Source: Rhizobium nepotum 39/7 | GTDB lineage: Bacteria; Pseudomonadota; Alphaproteobacteria; Rhizobiales; Rhizobiaceae | Reading direction: 5' to 3' | NCBI RefSeq assembly: GCF_000949865.1 | Contig: NZ_JWJH01000008.1 | Coordinates: forward strand, 62,001 to 126,000 | DNA: 64,000 bases | In this document: positions 1 to 9,722 of the stretch, piece after piece | Layout of the letters: each line of letters starts with the position of its first letter | Numbering within the stretch: the first letter of the stretch is position 1 | Made by a program: the position numbers and the translations under genes | The notes under the pieces: model-generated | Databases searched by the model: none | Told to the model about the DNA's origin: nothing | The model's input: the letters and a program-made list of their open reading frames with translations, nothing else

Positions 1-192
1 TTCTTCGAGCGCAGCATGCAGCGCATCCGCGCTTTCGTTGAAAACCCGGGTGGATTCGCGTGTATCCGACCAGCTGCGCATGGTGAAACGCTGGCCATCG
101 ATCTCGATGCCGGGAAAGCCGAAATCGGCCGCCGTGTCATGGAAATGCGCGTCGGCAATGACGGCAACGGAGGGGAGAGTGCGTGTCAGCAT
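1..192 (-). CDS. Metallophosphoesterase (N-terminal part, runs off window)
   Basis: The first 64 codons of a minus-strand gene that continues past the left edge. Near the N-terminus it reads VAVIADAHFHD, resembling the first metal-binding block (D-x-H) of calcineurin-like phosphoesterases, which hydrolyse phosphomono- or diesters with two metal ions. The ATG at 192 follows a GGA-rich stretch. It lies 105 bp downstream of the inositol-monophosphatase-like gene on the same strand, so the two probably share a transcript and act on phosphorylated small molecules. Only the first motif is visible, so the substrate is unknown. Confidence 0.6.
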   Translation of the reverse strand, partial: MLTRTLPSVAVIADAHFHDTAADFGFPGIEIDGQRFTMRSWSDTRESTRVFNESADALHAALEE

Positions 193-297
193 GATTGCTC
201 TGTCTTTCCGACCGCCTTCGCCGATGCTCTCACGAAATTCGCAAGGCAGGCATAAACGGGTTCATCCATTTCATGTCTCCATGCGGCCCGCCGCTGA

Positions 298-1113
298 TCA
301 GACAGCTTGCCGCTTGGCCAAGGGTATATTCGACGCCCGGCTGACGCCGCTCGCAACGCCGGAAGCGGCGGCCAGCACCGGCCCGCCGTCCCTCAGACTG
401 CCAATCTCTAGGAAAGGGCAGACCTCGCCGCCAGCTTCGCTGACGAGTAGCAAACCTGCAAGACAATCCCATGAATTCATGTGCAATTCGAGATAGGCAT
501 CGGAGCGGCCATCGGCCACATAGGCAAGCGCCAGCGCACCGGAGCCGGCGCGGCGCACATTGGTGCCCATATCGAGCAGGTTCTTGACGACATCAAGATA
601 GATGGCATTTTCCACCCGGGTCGACCATCCCATTTCGATCGAGGCCGCATCGAAACGCTCCGTCTTAGCGACCCGGATCGGTTGCCCGTTGCGCGTCGCC
701 CCCTCGCCGCGACGGGCGAAATAAAGTTCATCCAGAGCTGGATTATAGATCGCACCGATCTCAGTTCGCCCATTTTCGACATAGGCAATGGAGATACAGA
801 AATGCGGAATACCACGGGCAAAATTCGCGGTGCCATCCACGGGATCGACGACCCAGACGCGGTCGCCGATCACCCCGCCGCCCTCTTCACCGAAAAAACT
901 GTCCTCGGGAAAAGCGGCCGCGATCGCGCCGCGAATATGCGCTTCGGAGGCCGCATCCGTCACCGTCAGAAAGTCCTGTGGCCCTTTCATCGAGAAGCTG
1001 CGTGTCGCCTCGCCCTGAAAGCCTTTCAGCACCAATTCGCCTGCGGAAAAAACAACATTGCGGCACAGTTCGGCACGGGCCGCCAATGTATCCGGATAGG
1101 GCATCTGATCCAT
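298..1113 (-). CDS. Inositol monophosphatase family phosphatase
   Basis: A Mg-dependent sugar/inositol phosphatase of about 271 residues, the normal family length. The metal-binding residues are present: Glu-Glu at 76-77, DPVDGT at 90-95, and Trp-Asp at 215-216 in NSWDCLAG. Members dephosphorylate inositol-1-phosphate, histidinol phosphate, PAPS or similar cytoplasmic substrates, and sequence alone does not tell which. The ATG at 1113 is preferred because AGAGG lies nine bases upstream; an in-frame TTG at 1122 overlaps that ribosome site. The partial metallophosphoesterase follows on the same strand, suggesting a small phosphatase operon. Confidence 0.85.
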   Translation of the reverse strand: MDQMPYPDTLAARAELCRNVVFSAGELVLKGFQGEATRSFSMKGPQDFLTVTDAASEAHIRGAIAAAFPEDSFFGEEGGGVIGDRVWVVDPVDGTANFARGIPHFCISIAYVENGRTEIGAIYNPALDELYFARRGEGATRNGQPIRVAKTERFDAASIEMGWSTRVENAIYLDVVKNLLDMGTNVRRAGSGALALAYVADGRSDAYLELHMNSWDCLAGLLLVSEAGGEVCPFLEIGSLRDGGPVLAAASGVASGVSRASNIPLAKRQAV

Positions 1114-1325
1114 GCGCAACAACCTCTTTCAAATCTTGAACACGCGCTCATACTGCACACGCGTTCAATTTTTTCAAGCGCGATTTGTAACTGATCGCAT
1201 GCTGGACGTCATAGCGATCAATTTGTTTCCAGATAGCCAGTTTTCCGCAAGATCATGCGGAGCGTGATGGAACGGTTTCGCAATGGACGAGTTCCTGTCC
1301 TGTAACCCTAGCAGGAGGAAAAACA

Positions 1326-1622
1326 GTGGATCACACCAATCATGTACGCCTCGTCGAAACGGAACTGACCCCATCCGTGCTGGAAGGTGCGACCGTTTAT
1401 GGCGCAGATGACCACAAGGTCGGCAAGGTCGATCATGTTCATGGCGTCGGGGCTGGCAGCACTGCGATCATCGACGTCGGCGGTTTTCTCGGCATCGGCG
1501 CAAAACCTGTCGCCGTCCCGCTCAGCGATCTCGATTTCATGCGGGACGAGGACGGCGATGTCCACGCGGTTACCTCATGGACGAAGGACCAGCTCAAGGA
1601 CATGCCTGAGCACCGTCACTAA
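1326..1622 (+). CDS. PRC-barrel domain protein
   Basis: A 98-residue single-domain protein. It has the PRC-barrel pattern: an LEGATVYGADDHKVGKV strand block followed by a hydrophobic GGFLGIGAKPVAVPLSDL block. This beta-barrel occurs in photosynthetic reaction centre H subunits, RimM, and many small stress-induced rhizobial proteins of unknown role. The start is a GTG at 1326 with a strong AGGAGGA eight bases upstream; no ATG fits. It stands alone, divergent from the phosphatase genes and convergent with the pentitol operon. Family call secure, role unknown. Confidence 0.85.
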   Translation: MDHTNHVRLVETELTPSVLEGATVYGADDHKVGKVDHVHGVGAGSTAIIDVGGFLGIGAKPVAVPLSDLDFMRDEDGDVHAVTSWTKDQLKDMPEHRH

Positions 1623-1632
1623 AAATAACGAC

Positions 1633-1686
1633 AAACCTCTCCCCATTCGGCCTTGGCTTGCTCGAGGATTTATGGAGGAGAGGTTT
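1633..1686. terminator. Long-range inverted repeat between converging genes
   Basis: AAACCTCTCC (1633-1642) and GGAGAGGTTT (1677-1686) are perfect 10-bp complements separated by 34 bases. The right arm is followed by T-rich sequence. It sits between the convergent PRC-barrel and SDR genes and could end transcription in both directions. The large loop makes this less certain than a classic intrinsic terminator. Confidence 0.45.
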
Positions 1687-1724
1687 TCGTATTTTATCGG
1701 CGAAGGTTGCGGGACAACCCCCTG

Positions 1725-2450
1725 TCAGACGGCCAGGAACCCGCCGTCGATAGGCAAAACCGCCCCGGAAATCATACCGCTATCATCCGACAGAAGCAGT
1801 GCGATGCTCTGCGCCACATCTTCGGCCTCAGCGAACCGCCTGAGCGGATGGCGGACCATCATCGGTTCGCTTTTTGCAGGATCGTTCCATGCTTCCGCAG
1901 CCAGTTCGGTGAGCGTGATGGTCGGCGCGACAGCGTTGACGCGAATGCCGTGCGGCCCGAGTTCTTTGGCGAGGACACGGGTTGCCCCTTCCAGTCCGGC
2001 CTTCGAGGCGGCATAGCAGAGATGATCCTGAAAGCCGCGATGACCGGCAATCGAGGTGATGTTGACGATTGCACCACCGCCGCCCTTTGCGATACGGGCG
2101 CGAGCGAATTCCTGGCATGTGACGAGAGCAGCGCGCAGGTTGATGCCCAACACGGCCTCATAACCTTCGTCGCTCATATCAAGCACGCTTTCGAGCACAT
2201 TGACGCCCGCGCTGTTGATCAGAAAGTCGCACGGACCCGCCTGCGCCATCGCCGCCCGCGTTGCAGCAACATCGGCGAGATCGACGCGGATCGAGCGGCC
2301 GCCGATTTCGCTTTTCAGACTGTCGAGATCGGACTGCGTTCGGCTGATTGCCACGACTTCAGCGCCGCGTGCAGCCATCAGGATGGCGCAAGCGCGACCA
2401 ATACCCTTTCCTGCGCCGGTGATGATGACGGATTTTCCGGAAAACTGCAT
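1725..2450 (-). CDS. SDR oxidoreductase, L-xylulose reductase (DCXR)-like
   Basis: A classical short-chain dehydrogenase of 241 residues. The cofactor loop is TGAGKGIG at 11-18 and is followed by an AISRTQSDL stretch resembling NADPH-dependent dicarbonyl/L-xylulose reductases. The catalytic residues are Asn104, Ser133, Tyr146 and Lys150. The C-terminal AVLPIDGGFLAV matches the family. It would interconvert a ketopentose and a pentitol in the cytoplasm. The ATG at 2450 is preferred over an upstream in-frame extension because AGGA precedes it and the glycine loop is then correctly placed. It is the last gene of the pentitol operon, 55 bp after the kinase. Confidence 0.85.
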   Translation of the reverse strand: MQFSGKSVIITGAGKGIGRACAILMAARGAEVVAISRTQSDLDSLKSEIGGRSIRVDLADVAATRAAMAQAGPCDFLINSAGVNVLESVLDMSDEGYEAVLGINLRAALVTCQEFARARIAKGGGGAIVNITSIAGHRGFQDHLCYAASKAGLEGATRVLAKELGPHGIRVNAVAPTITLTELAAEAWNDPAKSEPMMVRHPLRRFAEAEDVAQSIALLLSDDSGMISGAVLPIDGGFLAV

Positions 2451-2505
2451 GGAATCCTCTTTATTTTGCGGCCATGGCGGCCGGACGATGTAAGTCTGTG
2501 GCGCT

Positions 2506-4116
2506 TCAGGAATGGTTTGCGGAACGAATGGCGCGCGCCGCATTTTGCAGCGTCAGAAACGCTTCGTAACGAGACTGGTGCATCTGCTGGAACGCGGCGT
2601 CCGGTGCCGAGCATTTGGCGATACGCGACATGGCGGGCATGGCGGAAATCAGGTCGGGATAGGTCCCGGCGGCAACCGCGCCAAGCATCGCCGATCCGAG
2701 CAGCACAGGCTCCTCACATTCGCTCAGCTCGACGGGAAGACCGGTCGCATCCGCCAGCAACTGTCTTGCAAGCGGATGGGCGCCCGCGCCGCCGCTGACA
2801 CTGATCGTTTCCACCGGAGCGCCATGGCGCGCCTGCGTCTCGATGATCTGGCGAAGCCCGTAACCAAGGCCGAGAAGCCCCGCCACATAAAGTGCGACAA
2901 GGGAATCCACACCCGTCTCGGTGCCGTAACCGGCGATGACGGCCCGCGCATGGGGATCGGCGAAGGGCGCGCGATTGCCGAGGAATTCCGGCACAACATG
3001 AAAATTCTCGGCAATCCGCACTGCTGCGGAAGGGGATGCGACCGATGCCAGCGCGCGGTCGGCCAGCCATGCGGGCAATGATTTGCCTTCTCTTTCGGAA
3101 AGCGCTTTCGCCTCGGCAAAGGCCGGGTGCAATTGCACCAGATAATCGATGGCCGCACCGGCGGCGGATTGACCACCTTCATTGAGCCATACGCCGGGAA
3201 CCATGGCGGAATAATAGGGACCCCAGACACCCGGCACGAAAGCGGGCTCAGAGGTGGTCGTCATGGTGCAGGACGAAGTGCCGAAGACATAACCAAGGCA
3301 TCGCGAGGCGTCGCCGCCCGCAGCCACCGTCCCGACACCACCGGCGTGGGCATCGATCAGACCGGCGGCAACGGCGGTTCCTGCAACCAGCCCCATGGCT
3401 TTTGCGGCTTCGTCCGTCAATCCTTCGCCTAACGCCGTGCCGGGATGGACGACGCTTTCACCGATACGGCGAAAACCTTGCTCCGCCAGATCGCCAAGCC
3501 CAATGGCGCTGAAATACTCCGCGTCCCACCGTTCTTCATGGGCGAGATAGGTCCATTTGCAGGTTACCGTGCATGCAGAGCGATCGAGCGCGCCCGTGGC
3601 CTTCCAGGTGAGGAAGTCGGTCAGGTCGAAGAAATGCTCTGCACGCGTATAGATGTCCGGCCTGTTTTCGCTAAGCCACAGGAGTTTGGGCGTCTGCATT
3701 TCCGGAGAAATACGGCCGCCGACATATTTCAGGACGGCATGTTCGCCCGCATTTATCCGTTCCGCCTGTTCGACGGCCCGGTGATCCATCCAGACGATGA
3801 TGTCGCGCTCTGGATGATCCGGCGCGCCGACCGGCAAGGTCTCATCGCCAAGTCCGCGCACCACGAGCGAGCAGGTGGCATCGAAGCCGATGCCAACCAC
3901 GGCTGCCGGATCGATGCCGGCGTGCGAGACACTTTCCCGCACGCTGTCGCAAACGGCTTTCCAGACCTCATCGCTCGATTGTTCGGCAATGCCGCCATCC
4001 TCGCGGTGCATCGTGATCGGGCGCTTGGCGGTGGCCAGAAGCCTGCCCGCCACATCGAAGACACCGGCGCGTGCGGAGCCGGTCCCGACATCGACGCCAA
4101 TCAGGTAGGAAGCCAT
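2506..4116 (-). CDS. FGGY-family pentulose kinase, probable D-ribulokinase
   Basis: A 536-residue FGGY carbohydrate kinase, matching the length of the ribulokinase-like subgroup. The N-terminal phosphate loop is GVDVGTGSARAGVFD. The C-terminal ATPase half carries SVSGGAGAHPLARQL and EPVLLGSAMLGAV. It phosphorylates a ketopentose using ATP. Because the gene directly upstream encodes a ribitol 2-dehydrogenase, which makes D-ribulose, the product is inferred to be D-ribulose 5-phosphate entering the pentose phosphate pathway. AAGGAG lies ten bases before the ATG. L-ribulokinase or D-xylulokinase activity cannot be excluded. Confidence 0.88.
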   Translation of the reverse strand: MASYLIGVDVGTGSARAGVFDVAGRLLATAKRPITMHREDGGIAEQSSDEVWKAVCDSVRESVSHAGIDPAAVVGIGFDATCSLVVRGLGDETLPVGAPDHPERDIIVWMDHRAVEQAERINAGEHAVLKYVGGRISPEMQTPKLLWLSENRPDIYTRAEHFFDLTDFLTWKATGALDRSACTVTCKWTYLAHEERWDAEYFSAIGLGDLAEQGFRRIGESVVHPGTALGEGLTDEAAKAMGLVAGTAVAAGLIDAHAGGVGTVAAGGDASRCLGYVFGTSSCTMTTTSEPAFVPGVWGPYYSAMVPGVWLNEGGQSAAGAAIDYLVQLHPAFAEAKALSEREGKSLPAWLADRALASVASPSAAVRIAENFHVVPEFLGNRAPFADPHARAVIAGYGTETGVDSLVALYVAGLLGLGYGLRQIIETQARHGAPVETISVSGGAGAHPLARQLLADATGLPVELSECEEPVLLGSAMLGAVAAGTYPDLISAMPAMSRIAKCSAPDAAFQQMHQSRYEAFLTLQNAARAIRSANHS

Positions 4117-4143
4117 TTTCGATATACTCCTTGCGACAGGCGA

Positions 4144-4875
4144 TTATACGCGGTCGAAGTTGGTGGGCAGTACCAGCATGTCGCGGATGGTGACGGTGCG
4201 CTTGCGGGTCAGCATATAGACCACCGCATCGGCAACTTCACTCGCATCGATAAGGCTACCCGATTCCTTCGCCTTGCGGAGATTTTCCTCCGGCCAGTCT
4301 GCCAGAAGTGCGGAAACAACCGGACCGGGAGAGACCTGTCCGACGCGCACACCATGCGGGATCATCTGGCGGCGCATGCCCTGCACGAAGCTGGTGATCG
4401 CCCACTTCGAACCCGAATAGACCGGCTCCCAATAGGTCGGGAAATGTCCGGCGATCGAGCAGGTGACAATGATGTCACCGGTCTTGCGCTCCGACATGTG
4501 CGGCACGACGGCCTGTACGTTCTTCATCACCGCATTGACGTTGAGGTTCAACATGCGGTCGATGGCTTCGGGCGTCGTCTCGGTGAGGTCGCCGCCGATA
4601 TAGGTGCCGGCATTGCAGTAGAGAATGTCGATGTGGTCGACCTTCTCCAGGATTTCCGGGATCATGGCATTGCAGCTATCCGCATCCAGAAGATTCGTGA
4701 CCTGCGGGATGGCGCGCTTGCCGAGTTTGCCGGCGAGTTCATTCAAGGCTTTCTCGTTCCAGTCGACCATCACCACGGTCGCGCCGTTTTCCAGCAGCGC
4801 TTCGGTGGTGGCGAGACCGATACCGGATGCGGCACCGGTGATGACCGCGATCTTGCCTTGCAGCGATTCAGACAT
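4144..4875 (-). CDS. rbtD: Ribitol 2-dehydrogenase (SDR)
   Basis: An NAD-type short-chain dehydrogenase of 243 residues oxidising ribitol to D-ribulose. TGAASGIG is at 13-20, an acidic residue after strand 2 (Asp38) favours NAD, and Ser140, Tyr153 and Lys157 form the catalytic set. Stretches such as TYIGGDLTE, WEPVYSGSKWAI, GVRVGQVSPGPVVSALL and VTIRDMLVLP recall the Klebsiella ribitol dehydrogenase sequence closely (from memory). It lies between the permease and kinase genes with gaps under 40 bp. The substrate assignment rests on this resemblance and the adjoining kinase; another pentitol such as D-arabinitol is the main alternative. Confidence 0.85.
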   Translation of the reverse strand: MSESLQGKIAVITGAASGIGLATTEALLENGATVVMVDWNEKALNELAGKLGKRAIPQVTNLLDADSCNAMIPEILEKVDHIDILYCNAGTYIGGDLTETTPEAIDRMLNLNVNAVMKNVQAVVPHMSERKTGDIIVTCSIAGHFPTYWEPVYSGSKWAITSFVQGMRRQMIPHGVRVGQVSPGPVVSALLADWPEENLRKAKESGSLIDASEVADAVVYMLTRKRTVTIRDMLVLPTNFDRV

Positions 4876-4913
4876 TTAACTCTCCTGCGTTTTTAAAGAT
4901 GTTTCGAGCCGGC

Positions 4914-5891
4914 TCAGCGCCATTCGCGCCCGATATAGATGGCAAGCAGGATGATGGCGCCCTTGATGACGTCCTGCAGATACGGGTTGATACCCACGAG
5001 ATTGAGACCGTTATTGAGGATGCCGAGCAGCACCGCGCCGATAAGCGTGCCGAGGATCAGGCCCCTGCCCCCCGCAATCGCCGTGCCGCCGAGAACGACG
5101 GCCGCGATGGCGTCCAGCTCGAAGCCGACGCCCGCATTGGGCTGGCCGCTCATCAGCCGGCCGGTCAGGATGAGGGCGGCAAGGGCTGCCGTCACGCCCG
5201 AGATGCCATAGACGGCAAGCTTGACGCGCCGGGTCTTGACGCCGGAAAGGCGCGCAGCCAGCTCGTTGCCGCCGAGCGCGTAGACGTGGCGGCCGAAAGC
5301 CGTACGCTGCAAAAGCACCCAGGCCACGGCATAAATCACCACCATGATGATAACAGGCACCGGAACGACGCCGATGCGGCCGACGCCGAACCAGGAAATC
5401 CAGCTGGGAATGCCGCTGACCGGATAGCCGCCGGAATAGATGAGGCCGAGGCCGCGCGCCATGCCCATGGTTGCAAGCGTGACGATGATGGCCGGCATCT
5501 TGCCCCAGGCGACAAGCGCGCCGTTGAAGATACCAATGCCCAGTCCGATGAACAGCCCCGCCGGCAAGGCGAGCGCGGCAGGCAGGCCGGTATTCACCAT
5601 CAGGCCGGCCGATAATGTGCCAACCAGCGCCATGACCGCGCCGACCGACAGATCGATGCCGCCGGTCAGGATGACGAATGTCATGCCGACAGCCAGAATG
5701 CCGACGACGGAAACCTGTCGCAGCACGTTCATGATGTTGTTCACGCTGAAGAAATTGTCGCTCGCAAGCCCCATCAGGATCGACACGACAATCAGGCCCG
5801 CCAAAGGCAGGGCCAGCGGCGAGCGCAGCACGCTGCCCAGACCAAAACCGCTCGTTTTCGCGGCAACGCCGGTATTTGCATCAAGCGACAT
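4914..5891 (-). CDS. ABC sugar/polyol transporter permease (RbsC-like)
   Basis: A hydrophobic inner-membrane protein of about 325 residues with the ribose-type permease signature: [19 protein letters not shown] in the middle and [19 protein letters not shown] near the C-terminus. Several membrane helices are visible. The ATG at 5891 follows GGGAGGG and overlaps the end of the ATPase gene by 11 bases, implying translational coupling. Together with the ATPase and binding protein it forms a high-affinity importer, here inferred to carry ribitol or a related pentitol. Only one permease gene is present, so it probably works as a homodimer. Confidence 0.9.
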   Translation of the reverse strand: MSLDANTGVAAKTSGFGLGSVLRSPLALPLAGLIVVSILMGLASDNFFSVNNIMNVLRQVSVVGILAVGMTFVILTGGIDLSVGAVMALVGTLSAGLMVNTGLPAALALPAGLFIGLGIGIFNGALVAWGKMPAIIVTLATMGMARGLGLIYSGGYPVSGIPSWISWFGVGRIGVVPVPVIIMVVIYAVAWVLLQRTAFGRHVYALGGNELAARLSGVKTRRVKLAVYGISGVTAALAALILTGRLMSGQPNAGVGFELDAIAAVVLGGTAIAGGRGLILGTLIGAVLLGILNNGLNLVGINPYLQDVIKGAIILLAIYIGREWR

Positions 5892-7383
5892 GTTCAACCC
5901 TCCCTGTGGTGGCATTTGTCATTATTGTTTCCGAATTGATATCCGCGCCCTCGACGGTGGCAACGATGCCGCCGGAACGGAATACGCAGACGCGATCCGA
6001 CATGCCGATCACTTCCGGCAGTTCCGAGGAGATCATGATGATCGAATAGCCCTTGGCGGCGAATTCGCGCATCAGCGCGTAGATTTCCGCTTTCGCCCCG
6101 ACATCGATGCCGCGTGTCGGCTCATCGAAGATCAGCACGCGCATGTCGTGGTTCAACCAGCGGGCGATGACGATCTTCTGCTGGTTGCCGCCGGACAACG
6201 TATCCACCCTGGCATAGGGTCCCTGCGCCTTGACCTGCACCTGCGCCATGGCTTTTGTGGTGTGCTCCAGCTCTTTTTTCAGGTCGATGAACCAGTGAGC
6301 CTTGGGGTACTTGCGATAATTGTTGAGGGAAATGTTCTGCAGGATGGAGAAGCTTGTAATCAGCCCCTCCTCCTTGCGGCTTTCCGGCAGCAGGCCGATG
6401 CCCCGCGCCAAAGCCTCGTCCGGTCCGGAAAACCGCGTTTCCACACCATCCACCCTGAGCTTGCGACGAGAGGCGGAATGCGCACCCAGCATGGCGAGCG
6501 CCGTCTCCGTGCGTCCCGAACCGACAAGACCGGCAAAGCCCAGTATTTCGCCTTCCCGCAGGAAAAAGCGCGAGATCGGACCGCCTTTTTTCAGTTGAAG
6601 CTCTTCAACCTCAATCACCTTTCGCGCGGAGACATCGATGTCAGGTTTGGGCGGAAAGCTGGCCTCGATGCGCCGGCCAACCATCATCTCCACCAGACGG
6701 TCATTATCGACCTCCGAGGTCAGGCAGGAACCGATGAGTTCGCCATCGCGCAGCACGGTGATGCGGTCGCAGATCTCGAATATTTCCTCGAGGTGATGGG
6801 AAATGAAGATGATCGCAACGCCCTGACGCCGCAGCTCGCGCATGACCTTGAAAAGATGCTCGGTCTCGGACGGGGTAAGCGTCGCCGTCGGCTCATCGAG
6901 AACGAGAATACGAGCATCGAGCGAAAGCGCCTTGGCGATTTCCACGAATTGCTGCTGGGCGACGGAAAGGCGGTGCACGGGCACATCAAGCGGAACGTCC
7001 ACGGCCAGACGGCTCATGATTTCAGCGGCACGTTTACGCATCGCGCGCTTGTTCAGCAGGCGCAGCGGCCCGCGAATTTCGCGGGCAAGAAACATGTTTT
7101 CCACGGCATCGAGATAGGGGATCAGGCTGAATTCCTGAAACACGATGCCGATACCGGCGGCGATCGCCTCGTCATAATTGGCGAAACGGCGATCCGTTCC
7201 GTCGATGCGGATCGTGCCTTCCGACGGTTGCAAAATGCCGCACAGGATCTTCATCAATGTAGACTTGCCCGCGCCGTTCTCTCCCAGAAGCGCATGCACC
7301 TCGCCGGGGCGCGCTTGCAGGTTAACGCCACGCAGGACCTCGATCTTGCCGAAGCTTTTTCTTATTCCATTCAGTTCCAGCAT
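5881..7383 (-). CDS. ABC sugar transporter ATPase, double domain (RbsA-like)
   Basis: A 500-residue protein with two fused nucleotide-binding domains, as in RbsA/XylG. The first has Walker [10 protein letters not shown] at 34-42 and [14 protein letters not shown]. The second has the [15 protein letters not shown] signature and [15 protein letters not shown]. It powers import through the adjacent permease at the cytoplasmic membrane face. The gene follows the binding-protein gene after a 71-bp gap containing a strong hairpin and overlaps the permease gene. Confidence 0.93.
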   Translation of the reverse strand: MLELNGIRKSFGKIEVLRGVNLQARPGEVHALLGENGAGKSTLMKILCGILQPSEGTIRIDGTDRRFANYDEAIAAGIGIVFQEFSLIPYLDAVENMFLAREIRGPLRLLNKRAMRKRAAEIMSRLAVDVPLDVPVHRLSVAQQQFVEIAKALSLDARILVLDEPTATLTPSETEHLFKVMRELRRQGVAIIFISHHLEEIFEICDRITVLRDGELIGSCLTSEVDNDRLVEMMVGRRIEASFPPKPDIDVSARKVIEVEELQLKKGGPISRFFLREGEILGFAGLVGSGRTETALAMLGAHSASRRKLRVDGVETRFSGPDEALARGIGLLPESRKEEGLITSFSILQNISLNNYRKYPKAHWFIDLKKELEHTTKAMAQVQVKAQGPYARVDTLSGGNQQKIVIARWLNHDMRVLIFDEPTRGIDVGAKAEIYALMREFAAKGYSIIMISSELPEVIGMSDRVCVFRSGGIVATVEGADINSETIMTNATTGRVEHVA

Positions 7384-7410
7384 TTCACCCTCCTCGATAG
7401 TCGGGACATA

Positions 7411-7439
7411 TCCCGCCCCCGCACGAGGCGGGGACGGGA
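7411..7439 (-). terminator. Intercistronic hairpin between binding-protein and ATPase genes
   Basis: Arms at 7411-7422 and 7428-7439 pair over 12 bp with one mismatch around a five-base loop (very GC rich, TCCCG...CGGGA). In the transcript it directly follows the binding-protein gene. It most likely acts as partial terminator or 3' stabiliser so that more binding protein than ATPase is made. No T-run follows, so full termination is unlikely. Confidence 0.6.
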
Positions 7440-7454
7440 CCTGGGGAGGAATTC

Positions 7455-8366
7455 TTACCAGCTGAAATCGCCGGCGTTCTTGCTATCAACGACCATGACG
7501 TCGATCGGCACTTCCTTCGGAACGACGCGGGCGCCCCACTTCTGCGCAAGCGCCATGGCAAGGCCGACGCGCACCTGATCGCGCGGGAACTGCGCGGTCG
7601 TCTCGATGAAGGGCGTACCGTCGGCAATCGCCTTCACCGCTTCCGGAGCGCCGTCAACCGAAGTCAGCTTGATGTCCTTGCCCGAGCCCTGGATTGCGGC
7701 CAGCGCGCCCATGGCACCGCCGTCATTCACCGAGAAGATACCGGCGAGGTTCGGTCGGGACTGGATCATGTTTTCGACAACGCCGAGAGCAACGGAGCGA
7801 TCCTGGCGGCCATTCTGCGTGTCGACAAGCTTGATGTCGGCAAATTCGGCAAGCGCTGCCTTGCAGCCTTCGACGCGCTGGAGGATCGGCACGACAGGAA
7901 TACCGTCGAGGATCGCGACCTCACCCTTGCCGCCAATGGCTTCACCGAGATACTTGCACGACTTGTAACCTGCGTCACGGTTCTTGGAACCGACGAAGGT
8001 ATCGACCGGGCCGTTGGCGTTGGCGTCAACGGCAACAACAGTCACACCGGCCGCCTTGGCGGCATGCACGGCTGCCTCGATGCCGGCGCTGTCGGTCGGG
8101 TTCAGAAGCAGGATGTCGATCTTCTGCTGCAGCATGTCTTCAACGTCGGAAATCTGCTTTGCCACATCGTGGCCAGCATCGGTCACGATCACATCGGCGC
8201 CGATACTTGCTGCGGCTTCCTTCAGCGCTTCCTGCATCGACACGAAATAGGGGTTGTTAAGCTCCTGGAACGTCATGCCGATCTTCAGCTTTTCCTGCGC
8301 CAGCGCCGGAGCGGCCATCATGGCGATTGCGGCTGTCGCCATCAGCAATTTCGATTTCGTTTTCAT
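7455..8366 (-). CDS. Periplasmic sugar/polyol-binding protein (RbsB-like)
   Basis: A 303-residue solute-binding protein. A Sec signal peptide ([20 protein letters not shown] with cleavage near ALA-QE) exports it to the periplasm. The mature part begins [16 protein letters not shown], typical of the ribose/galactose-binding fold, and continues with [11 protein letters not shown] and VDANANGP in the hinge regions. It delivers substrate to the downstream permease and ATPase. It lies 96 bp after the AraC regulator gene on the same strand. The pentitol substrate is inferred only from the enzymes in the operon. Confidence 0.92.
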   Translation of the reverse strand: MKTKSKLLMATAAIAMMAAPALAQEKLKIGMTFQELNNPYFVSMQEALKEAAASIGADVIVTDAGHDVAKQISDVEDMLQQKIDILLLNPTDSAGIEAAVHAAKAAGVTVVAVDANANGPVDTFVGSKNRDAGYKSCKYLGEAIGGKGEVAILDGIPVVPILQRVEGCKAALAEFADIKLVDTQNGRQDRSVALGVVENMIQSRPNLAGIFSVNDGGAMGALAAIQGSGKDIKLTSVDGAPEAVKAIADGTPFIETTAQFPRDQVRVGLAMALAQKWGARVVPKEVPIDVMVVDSKNAGDFSW

Positions 8367-8462
8367 TGTAACTTCCTCCCGTTTGGAAATCTGGGCAATA
8401 AGAGCCCGTTTCCGGACAGTCCTCTGCCCGAATTGGTGAAAAATCCGCGATGTATCTTTGGT

Positions 8463-9347
8463 TTAATCGGCCATGACCGCTGCCTTCTGGGCCGCGAATA
8501 CGGTCCGGAACCTCGATGGCGACATTCCCTTCAGTTTCAGGAAATGCCTGTTGAAATTCGAAAGATTTGAAAAGCCCACGTCGTAGCAGACTTCCGCCAC
8601 CTTCACGTCCTGATCCACCAGAAGCATCTGGCAGGCCAGATCGATGCGCAGTTGATTGCGATAGCGCACCAAAGTCGTTCCCGTATGGCGCTTGAAGGCG
8701 CGGGAAAAGGCGCTGGGGCTCTGGCCCACCATGTCGGCCAAATCGATTTCCTCGACCTGTTCGGTCAGGTGCTGGCGCAGATGCGACAGGGCGCGGTTGA
8801 TGCCACTGTCGCCGATCCCCGTCAGATCAAGCTCGTAACTCAGGCTGGCCAGAACCTCGGGCGCCGGAGCGTTGATGAGCAAGTCGAGAATTTCCCAGAA
8901 AAGCGCAAGCCGCCTCAGCCCCTGCGCCTCGATCAACCGCAGCATCAGCGGGCGAACGCGGTCGCTCGTCTCATCGTCAAACAGAATGCCGCGGCGGCTG
9001 CGGTCCAGCAGGGCGCGCACCACCTCCATCTCGGACATGGACGTGCAGGCATCCTCGATGAAGGCTTCCGGAAACTGGATGACGAGAGAACGCGTAGGTA
9101 CGATCTCGTCCGGCTCGATCTCGCTGATCCAGTTCTGGGGGAGATTGGGGCCAGTCATGATAAGCTGACCGGGGCCGAAACGACCGACGAAATCGCCGAT
9201 GTAAAACGTGCCTGACGTCGCCACGACCAGATGAATTTCATATTCGGGATGGTAATGCCAACGCACCGTGCGGAACGGATAGCCATGCCGCCAGGCTGCG
9301 AAAGATTCGCCCTTGCGGATATGTACCAGTTCCAGATCGGGCTGCAT
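8463..9347 (-). CDS. AraC-family transcriptional regulator
   Basis: A 294-residue activator-type regulator. The N-terminal half is cupin-like (HYHPEYEIHLVV, GPGQLIMTGPNLP) and should sense the sugar. The C-terminal third holds the double helix-turn-helix with QSPSAFSRAFKRHTGTTLV and VCYDVGFSNLSNFNRHFLK. The ATG at 9347 follows GGGAGGAG; a longer in-frame extension has no such site. It is the first gene before the transporter on the same strand and probably activates the pentitol operon, sensing ribitol or D-ribulose. Confidence 0.9.
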   Translation of the reverse strand: MQPDLELVHIRKGESFAAWRHGYPFRTVRWHYHPEYEIHLVVATSGTFYIGDFVGRFGPGQLIMTGPNLPQNWISEIEPDEIVPTRSLVIQFPEAFIEDACTSMSEMEVVRALLDRSRRGILFDDETSDRVRPLMLRLIEAQGLRRLALFWEILDLLINAPAPEVLASLSYELDLTGIGDSGINRALSHLRQHLTEQVEEIDLADMVGQSPSAFSRAFKRHTGTTLVRYRNQLRIDLACQMLLVDQDVKVAEVCYDVGFSNLSNFNRHFLKLKGMSPSRFRTVFAAQKAAVMAD

Positions 9348-9722
9348 CGATGTCTCCTCCCATCGGTCACGTCCGCCGCATTCACGGAGCAAAGCCATTC
9401 CTCTATGGCTCGTCCTAGGCGTTGACAGGAGCATACGGCTTACCGCGCATTTACTTCCACCTCATGCCGGGGAAATTGCCGATACTTTTTTGACTGTTTT
9501 TTGTCGGAAACTGAAGAGTGCCACGCATAGGCGGACAACAAAGCCTGCGGTTACGCCGATTATTTTGCGCAGATGAGCGTCATACGCCCGGAAAACATGC
9601 ATCTCAAAAAGTGAATTGATGATTTTTGAGAGCGCAACCTGTCGATCACCGGCAGGTTGCGCTTATACTTTTCCGAAGGGTATCTGCCGCTCCTGCATCG
9701 GCAGGCGATCGGCCGGAAGGGC
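9348..9722. other. 375-bp gap between araC-type gene and polyol dehydrogenase
   Basis: No convincing gene is present; short open frames on the plus strand here are antisense extensions. The part next to 9347 should hold the AraC gene promoter and is comparatively AT-rich around 9480-9620. The distal part carries the hairpin at 9631-9663. Confidence 0.5.
9631..9663. terminator. Perfect 11-bp hairpin downstream of polyol dehydrogenase
   Basis: AGCGCAACCTG (9631-9641) and CAGGTTGCGCT (9653-9663) form a perfect stem with an 11-base loop, about 60 bp past the dehydrogenase stop codon. It separates that gene from the AraC gene, so the two are probably transcribed independently despite sharing a strand. 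T-rich sequence occurs mainly on the plus-strand side. Confidence 0.6.

Noticed and set aside
3445-4896. Long plus-strand frame opposite the kinase and ribitol dehydrogenase genes
   Set aside because: Antisense shadow; sequence rich in His/Arg/Gly repeats typical of reversed GC-rich codons.
5440-7578. Very long plus-strand open frame (over 700 codons) opposite the permease and ATPase genes
   Set aside because: It is antisense to two well-conserved ABC genes; high GC keeps opposite frames open and the product shows no family features.
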